From: Saprospiraceae bacterium
GTDB taxonomy: Bacteria; Bacteroidota; Bacteroidia; Chitinophagales; Saprospiraceae
DNA length: 34,242 nucleotides
Assembly (NCBI GenBank): GCA_020629255.1
Contig: JAHDDR010000022.1
Coordinates: forward strand, 1-34,242
Direction: 5' to 3'
The notes below the pieces were generated by a model. It saw nothing but the letters and a program-made list of their open reading frames with translations. It was not told where the DNA came from and made no database searches. The position numbers and the translations under genes were made by a program. This document shows, piece by piece, positions 16,705-24,488 of the stretch. Positions within the stretch are counted from its first letter, which is position 1. Every line of letters starts with the position of its first letter.

Positions 16705-17805
16705 ATGAAAAGGAACATGAAGAACATATTAGTAATTGTAGTAGCCTTTGCCTCTTATTTTTCTTTTGTAGGATGTAGTTCATCTGCCCTACAACCCGCA
16801 CCCCAATCTTTCGGGGCACTAAATCGCATAATTGTAGTAGCGGATCAGGATGTATGGGATGGGCCAGTAGGAGATACATTCCGTTATTATTTAGCAGCAG
16901 CCTACCCCGTATTGCCCCAACCGGAACCCTTGTTCGATTTACAACATTTCACCATGGCTGAAATTGATGAGGATAACAATAGAAAACGTTTTCGCTCCAT
17001 GGTGTTCTTAGCGGATATGGAAGGTGATGTTTCTCCAACAGGAACATTTATGAAAAGTGCTCTTGGCGATGAAAATATGAGAAAACTGAAAGAACTGCCT
17101 GAAGAAGCAGACATAAAAATCAGTGAAAACCGATGGGCGAACAACCAAAGGGTTTTATTCTTCTATGCTAAAGGAGAAGAAGCACTCATCAAAAATATAA
17201 AAGAGAAGAGTGCGAATATTTCAGGACTATTCAAAAAGAACGATAGGAGCATGTTGGATGCCCGTACATACATAAGTGGACGAAGTCCGAAATTAATGAA
17301 GAAAGTGGAAGAGACTTTCGGTGTAAAACTGCAAGTACCTGGTGATTATATATTGGCACATCATGATGAGGGCAAACCCTTCATTTGGTTGCGTAAATTT
17401 GATAAACACACCCACAACAACCTACTGGTTTATAAAACGAAATATGAAAATACCGACCAATTAAAACCGGAAAACATAAAATCCATCAGGGATTCTTTAG
17501 GGAGATGGTATGTAGCTTCCGGACAAGTAGACGGTTCTTATATGCGGGTAAATGATATAGATTTATCATTGTATCATGAAAACAAACCCATAGATGGAAA
17601 ATTTTCTGTCCAACTAAGAGGTATTTGGGAAATGAATGATGACCGAGATATGATGGGAGGACCATTCGTCACCTATGCCATCCACAATGCAGATGCCAAC
17701 GAATTAATATTCATTGATGGGTTTGTGTATGCTCCCAGCAAAAAGAAAAGAGATCTCATGCAGGGGATGGAACACATCTTATCCAAAACAACTATTGCAG
17801 AATAG
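16705..17805 (+). CDS. DUF4837 family lipoprotein
   Basis: A 366-residue predicted lipoprotein with a signal peptide and the lipobox FVGC, lipidated Cys24. The mature N-terminus has the pattern I recognise for DUF4837: a beta strand NRIIVVADQDVWDGPVGD (about 39-57), followed by YPVLPQPEPLFDL (about 67-80). The function of this Bacteroidota family is unknown. An internal ATG at 16717 (MKNIL) is an alternative start and leaves the signal peptide intact. It lies 91 bases downstream of the patatin gene and 72 bases upstream of the sigma factor. It is probably anchored to the periplasmic or outer face of a membrane. Confidence 0.85.
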   Translation: MKRNMKNILVIVVAFASYFSFVGCSSSALQPAPQSFGALNRIIVVADQDVWDGPVGDTFRYYLAAAYPVLPQPEPLFDLQHFTMAEIDEDNNRKRFRSMVFLADMEGDVSPTGTFMKSALGDENMRKLKELPEEADIKISENRWANNQRVLFFYAKGEEALIKNIKEKSANISGLFKKNDRSMLDARTYISGRSPKLMKKVEETFGVKLQVPGDYILAHHDEGKPFIWLRKFDKHTHNNLLVYKTKYENTDQLKPENIKSIRDSLGRWYVASGQVDGSYMRVNDIDLSLYHENKPIDGKFSVQLRGIWEMNDDRDMMGGPFVTYAIHNADANELIFIDGFVYAPSKKKRDLMQGMEHILSKTTIAE

Positions 17806-17877
17806 AATTTTCTCAAGCAATTTCATCTATGGATTCTTTTTGTATCTTGGCAGAGGAAAAATTACAAGAAGAATTAA

Positions 17878-18495
17878 ATGGCATTCCTTTTCCAAAAAAA
17901 ACAAAAAAATATCACCTCTCTTTCTGATGAGGAGCTTTGCCGCTATTTTTCTAATAATGGAAAAGAAGAATATTTTGCCGAACTCTATCGGAGGTATGCC
18001 CATCTGGTTTATGGCCAATGTTTGAAGATGTTGGATAACAAGGAGGATAGCCATGATATGACCATGGAAATCTTTGAAACCTTATATTCAAAAATCAGAG
18101 AGCAAAAAGATATCCAATCCTTTAATTTTTGGATTTACAGCGTAGTAAAAAACAAGTGTATTTCTTTCCTTCGGAAAAGGAATAAAAATACCTGGACGGA
18201 ATACGATCAAAATATCCATGAAAATAATCCTGACCTTTTTATGGAAAATGAAGTATTCCTGCGTCTATGTAATGAAGAAGAGGAAAAACAACCCGAAAAT
18301 TTAATAGAGAAAGCAATTGGCCGTTTGAAAAAAAAGGAACAAAGGGAATGTATTACTGCATTTTATTTGGAAGAATTGTCTTATCAACAAGTCTCAGATA
18401 AATTGAGGTATCCATTACCGAAGGTAAAAAGCTACATACAAAATGGGAAAAGAAACTTAAAGAACATTATTTTAGAGATGAAATCAAAAGTCTAG
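17878..18495 (+). CDS. ECF-type RNA polymerase sigma factor
   Basis: Sigma-70 family regulator, 205 residues, of ECF size. Region 2 spans about 32-102: the core-binding helix YFAELYRRYAHLVYGQCLKM, then a DSHDMTMEIFETLYSKI helix and FNFWIYSVVKNKCISFLRKR. Region 4 with a helix-turn-helix spans about 145-195 (RECITAFYLEELSYQQVSDK, then KVKSYIQNGKRNLKN). The linker is long and acidic (about 103-145). The next gene starts six bases after this stop and encodes a membrane protein that fits an anti-sigma factor. The pair probably forms a membrane-signalled regulon; target genes cannot be seen here. Confidence 0.9.
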   Translation: MAFLFQKKQKNITSLSDEELCRYFSNNGKEEYFAELYRRYAHLVYGQCLKMLDNKEDSHDMTMEIFETLYSKIREQKDIQSFNFWIYSVVKNKCISFLRKRNKNTWTEYDQNIHENNPDLFMENEVFLRLCNEEEEKQPENLIEKAIGRLKKKEQRECITAFYLEELSYQQVSDKLRYPLPKVKSYIQNGKRNLKNIILEMKSKV

Positions 18496-18501
18496 GCTTT
18501 T

Positions 18502-19278
18502 ATGAAGAAGCTTTCTGACATATTCGGTAAGAAAAACAAACTTACCCAAAAAGATATTCATGAGTATTTGGATTCAAATACAGGGGATTCCCGTATGCGT
18601 GAAATCGAGAATATTATGTCAGAATCTCCCTTGAATAATGATGCCATGGAAGGCTTCCAAAAATTCGGAAAAGAAGCCTTGGATGATGTACCGGATTTTG
18701 ATTCGTTCAGAAAAAGGAAGTTATCCCAAGAGCCATCTGCAAGAATAAAAAGAATTTCTCCTATGATTAATCGGGTAGCAGCTATGTTGATTGGAGTAGT
18801 CATTGTAGCAGCGGGGTATATGTATTGGAATGAAAATTCTTCGGAACGGACATTTGCCGAATTTTTTGAAAATTATAATGATCCGGAAATGTTTGCTTTA
18901 CGGGATGGCAATATGCCAGATGGAACCAAACCGGATGAAGCCCTCCAAAAAGGAACGGCGTATTATTTGGATCAAGAATATTCGAAAGCTATTATTTATT
19001 TTGATACTTTTTTAAAAGCAAATCCAGGAAATTTACAAGCGTCCTTTTATTTGGGAATGTCTTATTTGCAAAATAACAACCATAAAAAAGCGAAGGAATA
19101 TCTATCCTTGGTGGCAGGACAAGAATCGGAACATCAAGATGCTTCAAAATGGTTTTTGGCTTTGGCCCAAATAAAAGGAAAAGAAAAAGAAGAGGCTCGG
19201 AAAACCTTGATGGATGTTGCTCAAAATGGGAAAAGCTTTTACGCCGACAAAGCCAAAAAAATGCTTGACTCCTTTTAA
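18502..19278 (+). CDS. probable anti-sigma factor with periplasmic TPR repeats
   Basis: A 258-residue single-pass membrane protein. The cytoplasmic part (about 1-90) contains TQKDIHEYLDSNTGDSRMREIE, resembling the short sigma-binding segments of Bacteroidota anti-sigma proteins, though without the HxxxCxxC zinc motif. The membrane segment is about 91-109. Beyond it, residues about 145-255 form two or three TPR-like units, with ALQKGTAYYLDQEYSKAIIYFDTFLKANPGN-type spacing and NLQASFYLGMSYLQNN. It lies directly downstream of the sigma factor with a 6-base gap. Anti-sigma function is inferred from position and topology; TPR repeats suggest a periplasmic protein partner. The gene ends 28 bases before a palindromic element. 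Confidence 0.75.
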   Translation: MKKLSDIFGKKNKLTQKDIHEYLDSNTGDSRMREIENIMSESPLNNDAMEGFQKFGKEALDDVPDFDSFRKRKLSQEPSARIKRISPMINRVAAMLIGVVIVAAGYMYWNENSSERTFAEFFENYNDPEMFALRDGNMPDGTKPDEALQKGTAYYLDQEYSKAIIYFDTFLKANPGNLQASFYLGMSYLQNNNHKKAKEYLSLVAGQESEHQDASKWFLALAQIKGKEKEEARKTLMDVAQNGKSFYADKAKKMLDSF

Positions 19279-19306
19279 TGTTATGCTATTAAGCATTCGA
19301 AAACTT

Positions 19307-19467
19307 ATACTAATCCATGTTTAGAATCTATATTATAATTTTCTAGTATTTTTTTCTTAGACGAGGCGTTTTTTGAAGGGATAGCCTTCGTTATCGCTGA
19401 CAAAAACAACGAAGTATAAGGAAAAAAGACACTCAATTAAATGCAGATTTTGAATATGGATTAGTAT
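19307..19467. repeat. palindromic intergenic element with 12-bp terminal inverted repeats
   Basis: ATACTAATCCAT at 19307-19318 is the exact reverse complement of 19456-19467. Partial matching continues inward: TAGAATCT on the left and AAAATCTGC read in complement on the right. The interior (about 137 bases) has AGACGAGGCGTTTTTTG and the distinctive GCTGACAAAAACAACG but no reading frame. The right end touches the first base of the panC stop codon (19467-19469, complement strand). It occupies the whole convergent gap between the TPR gene and panC. Confidence 0.62.
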
Positions 19468-20315
19468 TATATCAATACCACATTATCAATCAATCGAACG
19501 GCACCCAAATGAACAGCCGTACAAGCTACAGCCGTTTCAATTCCTTCAAAAGATGAAATGGGTTGTAAGGTAATACCATCAGCGATTTCAAAATATTCGA
19601 TGGTAAATTCTGGAATATCCAATTGCTCCAAAGCTTCTTTCTTAATTTCTGAAATGGATTTTTTACCCACTTTTGATTTGGCATCAAAAAGGGTTTTTGA
19701 AATCAAGGGAGCAATGGATCTTTCTTGGGGTTTGAGGCGTACATTCCTAGAACTCATCGCCAGGCCATCTTCTTCCCGAATGGTTTCCCCCATCACCAAA
19801 TGAGTCTTAGAATCCAATTTTTTAAGCAAAGCCCTTACAATCGTAAATTGTTGATAATCCTTTTGCCCCATATACATGGCATCGGGTTCGATAATGCTTA
19901 AAAATCTTTTGAGGACTTGAGCAACGCCAGCAAAATGACCGGGGCGGTGTGCCCCTTCCATTACGGTTTCCAAGTCACCGAAATCTACTTGATAACTATT
20001 ATCTTCATCCGGTGGATAAATGACATCTATAGTAGGAAGGAATAAAATATCACATCCCGCTTCTTCCAACACTTTTGCATCTTGTTCGACCGTTCTAGGG
20101 TATTTATCCAAATCCTCCTTTACATTAAATTGAGTCGGATTGACAAAAATGCTACAAATGGTAATGTCGGAAGTTTCTATAGAATTTTTGATGAGGGAAA
20201 TATGCCCCATATGTAAGGCGCCCATCGTCGGAACAAATCCGATACGCTTACCTTCATTCCTAAGTTCTTCCAATCTATTTTGTAAATGCCCGATGGTTTT
20301 GTATCTCCTCATCAT
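19467..20315 (-). CDS. panC: pantothenate synthetase
   Basis: Cytoplasmic enzyme that joins pantoate and beta-alanine with ATP to give pantothenate for coenzyme A. At 282 residues it is full length. The nucleotidyltransferase signature PTMGALHMGH lies at 29-38 and contains the HxGH motif. FVNPTQF (about 58-64) and the GLAMSSRN loop (about 190-197), which acts as the KMSKS equivalent, are also present. Two adjacent ATG codons (20315 and 20312) could both start it. panD, often next to panC in this phylum, is not adjacent. The gene is co-directional with the rhodanese gene but separated from it by 145 bases of palindromic sequence. The stop codon touches another palindromic element. Confidence 0.97.
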   Translation of the reverse strand: MMRRYKTIGHLQNRLEELRNEGKRIGFVPTMGALHMGHISLIKNSIETSDITICSIFVNPTQFNVKEDLDKYPRTVEQDAKVLEEAGCDILFLPTIDVIYPPDEDNSYQVDFGDLETVMEGAHRPGHFAGVAQVLKRFLSIIEPDAMYMGQKDYQQFTIVRALLKKLDSKTHLVMGETIREEDGLAMSSRNVRLKPQERSIAPLISKTLFDAKSKVGKKSISEIKKEALEQLDIPEFTIEYFEIADGITLQPISSFEGIETAVACTAVHLGAVRLIDNVVLI

Positions 20316-20330
20316 GCTATTTTAATCTAA

Positions 20331-20459
20331 GTTGCGAATAAATCCGCAACGTCAATATTTAAATAGCCAATAGAATAGTCCATAGAATTTCTCTAAACGT
20401 AATTATTCTATGGTCTGTCCAGCTATTTGGCTATGGTCTCAAGTTGCAACGCAACTTGA
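20331..20459. repeat. cluster of nested palindromes between the rhodanese gene and panC
   Basis: Three structures lie in 129 bases. A: GTTGCG 20331-20336 with CGCAAC 20345-20350. B: a long imperfect hairpin with inner arms CCATAGAAT (20380-20388) and ATTCTATGG (20405-20413), and outer arms 20363-20373 and 20423-20434 built on ATAGCC/GGCTAT. C: a 9-bp perfect stem 20439-20447/20451-20459 with loop AAC. A and C share the core GTTGCG/GCAAC. C ends one base before the rhodanese stop (20461-20463). In a transcript running from the rhodanese gene into panC, this would be a strongly folded leader or spacer. Confidence 0.65.
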
Positions 20460-20460
20460 A

Positions 20461-20757
20461 TTATTTTATCAAATCGTAAACGCCTTGGTTCAAATTATAA
20501 AATTCTTTTCCTTCAAAATGGGGAATAAGACGTTGGATGGCAATCATACTACGAATGCCCCTTTTGCAATAGACAACAATAGGCTTATCATCCAATTGTC
20601 CGATTTCATCTTTTCTTTGGATAATTTCACCCAAAGGGATCAAAATACCTCCGATGTTGAAAGATTGGTGTTCCCAAACTTCCCTTACATCAATAAGGTG
20701 GAATTTTCTCCCTTCTTTTTCCCATTCCTTCAGTTCCGAATAAGAAATTTCTTTCAT
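20461..20757 (-). CDS. single-domain rhodanese-like sulfurtransferase
   Basis: A 98-residue cytoplasmic protein comprising a single rhodanese domain. The active-site loop is C-K-R-G-I-R-S with Cys64 as the sulfur-carrying residue. FHLIDVREVWEHQSFNIGGILIPLGEI (about 19-45) is the typical rhodanese strand and DVR motif. A GTG start at 20796 is possible, but I prefer the ATG at 20757: the domain begins directly after it and a TACCTTTG -7-like box lies at 20763-20770, inside the longer version. Such proteins move persulfide sulfur, but the partner is unknown. It is divergent from parC, and panC follows downstream. Confidence 0.88.
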   Translation of the reverse strand: MKEISYSELKEWEKEGRKFHLIDVREVWEHQSFNIGGILIPLGEIIQRKDEIGQLDDKPIVVYCKRGIRSMIAIQRLIPHFEGKEFYNLNQGVYDLIK

Positions 20758-20762
20758 AGAAT

Positions 20763-20770
20763 CAAAGGTA
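20763..20770 (-). promoter_or_regulatory. -7-like box immediately before the rhodanese start
   Basis: TACCTTTG on the minus strand matches TAnnTTTG and ends five bases before the ATG at 20757. No good -33 element is seen, so its main value is in favouring the shorter start. Confidence 0.3.
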
Positions 20771-20833
20771 AGGGTATATGGAATATCTTTGCACACATAT
20801 TGTAAAAATTATCATTTTTTGAAGGGTGTTGAA

Positions 20834-20865
20834 ATTGTTTTAAAACAAAAAATGTTGTATTTTTG
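20834..20865 (+). promoter_or_regulatory. Bacteroidota-type promoter for parC
   Basis: A -33-like ATTG (20834-20837) and a -7 TATTTTTG (20858-20865) are separated by 20 bases, close to the TTTG / TAnnTTTG arrangement of Bacteroidota promoters. The predicted start site leaves a leader of about 20 bases before the ATG at 20890. This is the only promoter in the window where both elements are spaced well. Confidence 0.6.
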
Positions 20866-20889
20866 GCACTCTAAAAATTTTGTTTTTAA

Positions 20890-23508
20890 ATGTCGGAACA
20901 TAAAAATGACAATAATGCTTCTTCCAAAGGGACAAGCAACGGGCAGGTGATCAGCCTCTCCGGAATGTATGAAGATTATTTTTTGGATTATGCTTCTTAT
21001 GTAATATTGGAGCGGGCGGTCCCTACCATCAATGATGGATTGAAGCCCGTGCAACGAAGGATTCTCCATGCGATGAAAGAAATGGATGATGGTCGCTTTC
21101 ATAAGGTAGCGAATATTATCGGTCAAACCATGCAATATCATCCACATGGGGATGCTGCCATTGGGGATGCCCTTGTAAAATTGGGACAAAAGAATCTGTT
21201 GATTGATTGCCAGGGAAACTGGGGAGATAACCGTACAGGCGATGGCGCTGCTGCACCTCGTTATATAGAAGCCCGCCTCACCAAATTTGCCTTGGATGTT
21301 TTATACAATCCCCAAACAACAGATTGGCAATTGAGTTATGATGGTCGGAAAAACGAACCTATCACCTTACCGGTAAAATTCCCCTTGTTATTGGCACAAG
21401 GCGTAGAAGGAATTGCTGTTGGTTTATCGACGAAGATTATGCCGCATAATTTCATTGAAATTATAAAAGCAGCCATTAATTATCTTCAAGATAAACCCTT
21501 CCGTTTGCTTCCCGATTTCGATGGTGGTGGCTTGGTGGATGTAAGCGATTATAAACGAGGAAAAAGAGGCGGGAAAATTAGGGTGAGAGCGAAAATCGAA
21601 ATGTTGGATAAAACAACATTGGCTATTCGTGAATTGCCTTATGGTGTAACTACAACCTCTCTAATAGATAGTATCGTAAAAGCAAACGAGAAAGGGAAAA
21701 TCAAAATCAAAAAGGTGGTTGATAATACAGCCAAGGATGTTGAAGTTTTAATAGAATTGGCTCCAGGCATTTCTCCACAAGTAGCCGAAGATGCCTTGTA
21801 CGCATTTACCCGCTGTGAAGAATCTATTTCACCGAACGCTTGCGTGATTGTAGATGATAAACCCTTGTTTACGGATGTAAATGAAATTCTTAGGGTTTGT
21901 ACGGAAAGTACCCGCGAATTATTAAAACGGGAGCTGGAAATCAAGGAGGCAGAATTGATGGAAAAATGGCATTTTGCCAGTCTGGAAAAAGTATTCATTG
22001 AAAATCGTATTTATCGGGATATTGAAGAATGTGAGACCTGGGAAGAGGTGGTAAAAGCCATTTATAAAGGATTGGACAAATATGTGGTTACACCCAAATC
22101 AAAACCGAAGAAATCGGACAAGCGTTTGCGGTTGTTCCGTGATATAACGGATGAAGATGTAACTCGCCTTACTGAGATTCGAATCAAGAGGATTTCAAAA
22201 TATAATACCTTCAAGGCAGATGAGAAAATTAAACAACTAGAAGAAGATTTGAAACAAGTCCGCCATGATTTGGCTCATCTTACAGAATTTACCATTGCTT
22301 ATTTTGAACGCCTTCTCGAAAAATATGGAAAAGGAAGAGAACGAAGGACTAAAATTGCCAATTTTGAGGATGTCAATAAAGTAAGTGTTATTGCGAATAA
22401 TGCGAAATTATATGCCAATCTAAAAGATGGTTTTGTGGGGATGGGACTGAAGAAGGAACAATTCATCAGTGAATGTTCTGACATGGACAATGTGATTGCT
22501 TTCCGGAAAGATGGGAAATTTAAGGTGGTAAAAATTTCGAGCAAGACTTTCGTCGGAAATAATTTATTACATGTAGCGGTTTGGAGAAAAGGGGATGATC
22601 GAACGACCTATAATATGATGTATCTGGATGGCAAATCCGGAAAGAGTTATGTAAAACGATTCAATGTAACGTCTATTACAAGAGATCGGGAGTACGATTT
22701 GACAAAAGGAAACCCTCGTTCCAAAGTATTGTATTTTTCTGCCAATGCCAATGGCGAAGCAGAGACGATCAGCATACAACTATCACCAACAAGTACGGCT
22801 AGAAAAAAACAGCTGGATTTCGATTTCAGTGAATTGGATATTAAAGGCCGTTCTTCTCAGGGGAATATTTTCACTAAATATCCTGTTCGGAAGGTTACAT
22901 TATTGGAAAGTGGAAAGTCGACATTGGGGGCCATCCAAATTTGGATGGATGAAGTGAGTGGAAGATTGAACACAGACAATAGAGGGAAATTCCTAGGAGA
23001 TTTCGATACAGGAGATACGATTCTTGTTTTATATAAAGATGGCACTTACGAGTTAAAAGATTTCGATTTGAATCAAAAATTTGAAGTCAAGGAAGTTGTG
23101 GATATTTCCAAATTAGGAAAGAAAACGGTAGTGAGTGCGGTTCATTATGAAGGGAGCAAAGGTTGGACTATGGTAAAACGGTTCCAAATAGAAACCCTAA
23201 CTTTGGATACCAAATTCAGTTATATATCCGACGATTCGAGATCTAAATTATTATACGCTTCCTTGGAACCCAATCCGAGAATTCAATATAATATGAAAAT
23301 GGGTTCCCAGAAAATAGATGGTCAAATGGATCTCAAGGATTTTATTGCCGTAAAAGGATGGAAAGCCCTAGGGAATAAATTAAGCGATCAACGTCTTACA
23401 GGAATTAAACCGGTTGCTACCAAGAACAAAAGGGCAGGAAAGAAAAAATTATCCGCTGGCGATTCCATAGAATTTGATGTAGATAATAACCAAGGAGAGT
23501 TATTTTGA
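20890..23508 (+). CDS. parC: DNA topoisomerase IV subunit A
   Basis: Type IIA topoisomerase cleavage subunit, 872 residues. The winged-helix cleavage domain carries RERAVP-type LERAVPTINDGLKPVQRR (about 40-57) and HPHGDAAIGDAL (84-95). The catalytic pair Arg124-Tyr125 sits in APRYIEARL. A coiled coil covers about 430-500, and a beta-pinwheel C-terminal region runs to a lysine-rich tail. I see no GyrA box (QRRGGRG-type), and the catalytic region reads like the Bacteroidota ParC type, so decatenating topoisomerase IV is favoured over gyrase. The partner parE is not next to it within this window. A good promoter and a terminator bracket it as a single-gene unit. Confidence 0.92.
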   Translation: MSEHKNDNNASSKGTSNGQVISLSGMYEDYFLDYASYVILERAVPTINDGLKPVQRRILHAMKEMDDGRFHKVANIIGQTMQYHPHGDAAIGDALVKLGQKNLLIDCQGNWGDNRTGDGAAAPRYIEARLTKFALDVLYNPQTTDWQLSYDGRKNEPITLPVKFPLLLAQGVEGIAVGLSTKIMPHNFIEIIKAAINYLQDKPFRLLPDFDGGGLVDVSDYKRGKRGGKIRVRAKIEMLDKTTLAIRELPYGVTTTSLIDSIVKANEKGKIKIKKVVDNTAKDVEVLIELAPGISPQVAEDALYAFTRCEESISPNACVIVDDKPLFTDVNEILRVCTESTRELLKRELEIKEAELMEKWHFASLEKVFIENRIYRDIEECETWEEVVKAIYKGLDKYVVTPKSKPKKSDKRLRLFRDITDEDVTRLTEIRIKRISKYNTFKADEKIKQLEEDLKQVRHDLAHLTEFTIAYFERLLEKYGKGRERRTKIANFEDVNKVSVIANNAKLYANLKDGFVGMGLKKEQFISECSDMDNVIAFRKDGKFKVVKISSKTFVGNNLLHVAVWRKGDDRTTYNMMYLDGKSGKSYVKRFNVTSITRDREYDLTKGNPRSKVLYFSANANGEAETISIQLSPTSTARKKQLDFDFSELDIKGRSSQGNIFTKYPVRKVTLLESGKSTLGAIQIWMDEVSGRLNTDNRGKFLGDFDTGDTILVLYKDGTYELKDFDLNQKFEVKEVVDISKLGKKTVVSAVHYEGSKGWTMVKRFQIETLTLDTKFSYISDDSRSKLLYASLEPNPRIQYNMKMGSQKIDGQMDLKDFIAVKGWKALGNKLSDQRLTGIKPVATKNKRAGKKKLSAGDSIEFDVDNNQGELF

Positions 23509-23535
23509 TGTTTTTTTTAATTAAAAAGCATATTT

Positions 23536-23568
23536 AAAAGGCAAGGAATCTAAAATTCTTTGCCTTTT
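23536..23568 (+). terminator. intrinsic terminator after parC
   Basis: AAAAGGCAAGGAAT pairs with ATTCTTTGCCTTTT (one G-U pair) around a short A/T loop, followed by a run of six T. It lies 28 bases after the parC stop. Confidence 0.88.
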
Positions 23569-23704
23569 TTAATATCTAAACAAAAATTTAAATTAAATAT
23601 ATGTTTTTTTATTGTCACTACATATTTGGAGTATTTGTACTATTTTCTTCAATAAATAAATGGATAAAATTTTTAATAAATAAATTAGGATAAAGGATTC
23701 GTAA

Positions 23705-23742
23705 ATATTTTATTATTTATCATGTGATGAATAATAAAATAT
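23705..23742 (+). other. long AT-rich hairpin in the parC-thioredoxin gap
   Basis: The gap between parC and the thioredoxin-like gene (23509-23858) holds, besides the terminator, an unusually long stem: 23705-23721 pairs with 23726-23742 over 17 bp with one T-G wobble and a 4-base loop ATGT. The wobble pairs only in a plus-strand RNA. Two T-runs follow at about 23749 and 23761. It could be a second terminator or a protein-binding palindrome. The remainder of the gap is AT-rich with no reading frame of interest. Confidence 0.55.
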
Positions 23743-23790
23743 GTCCGATTTTTTGAATTCTTTTTTTGTCACTCAACCTGCATTAATGAA

Positions 23791-23823
23791 TTTGACATGG
23801 CATGATTTCTGAGTCTAGTCTTT
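23791..23823 (+). promoter_or_regulatory. weak promoter candidate for the first thioredoxin-like gene
   Basis: TTTG (23791-23794) and TAGTCTTT (23816-23823) are separated by 21 bases. The -7 box is imperfect against TAnnTTTG. If used, it would exclude the ATG at 23802 and support translation from 23859. Confidence 0.28.
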
Positions 23824-23858
23824 CCGAAATAACGAACCTAATCAATTTGAAATTAATC

Positions 23859-24428
23859 ATGCAAAAAAATAAGATTGTAGTTTTATCCACTTTATTTATT
23901 TTTTGTTTTCTATTTAATTCTAAAATAAAAGCCAATGATTCACAGAGTCAAATCCGATTTGTAAAAAGCCATTCTTTTAGAGCGGTTCAGAATTTAGCAC
24001 AAAAAGAAAACAAACCTATTTTTATTGATTTTTATGCAGACTGGTGTGCACCGTGCAAAAATATGGATAGGGAAGTTTTTACAGATAAAAATGTCGCCGA
24101 TTTCATGAATAAAAATTTCATTAATTATAAAGTAAATATAGAATTAGGAAATGGTCCTTTATTGTCATTATTATTAGGAGTAGAAAAAATACCCGGAATG
24201 GTAATAGTACATCCAAATGGAAATGTAGTAGATATGAGGGACTCGGCGATGGGAAAAATCAAATTTATCGAATGGGTAAAAAATAAAAAAATAAACCTGT
24301 CAATTTTAAATCAAAAAAATAAATTGACGAATATTAATAAGTATTGTGTTTCTAGTTATCATCCCAGCCCTAGAAAACTAAATGAAAAAGATAAATTTAT
24401 TTTTAATGAAATATTCTTTTTAGAATAG
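23859..24428 (+). CDS. exported thioredoxin-like protein (WCAPC)
   Basis: A periplasm-directed thioredoxin-fold protein, 189 residues from the chosen ATG. The signal peptide covers about 1-25 (ending KIKA-ND). The redox motif is W-C-A-P-C at 62-66, inside FIDFYADWCAPCKNMDREVF. The cis-proline lies in KIPGMVIVHPNG. The C-terminal 40 residues are Asn/Lys-rich with no known domain. An ATG at 23802 would add 19 residues in front of the signal peptide; I reject it because the signal peptide starts cleanly at 23859. It resembles the thioredoxin-domain proteins that reduce or isomerise disulfides outside the cytoplasm. A paralogue lies downstream at 24805, separated by a gap with RNA-like structure. 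Confidence 0.87.
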   Translation: MQKNKIVVLSTLFIFCFLFNSKIKANDSQSQIRFVKSHSFRAVQNLAQKENKPIFIDFYADWCAPCKNMDREVFTDKNVADFMNKNFINYKVNIELGNGPLLSLLLGVEKIPGMVIVHPNGNVVDMRDSAMGKIKFIEWVKNKKINLSILNQKNKLTNINKYCVSSYHPSPRKLNEKDKFIFNEIFFLE

Positions 24429-24488
24429 TTTTTTCCAATAGACTAACTACCACTATAAATCCCTTATTTTCCTTATAATTTAGTCTTG

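Noticed and set aside
23802-23858. N-terminal extension of the first thioredoxin-like protein
   Set aside because: It would place 19 polar residues before a normal signal peptide and overlaps a possible promoter.
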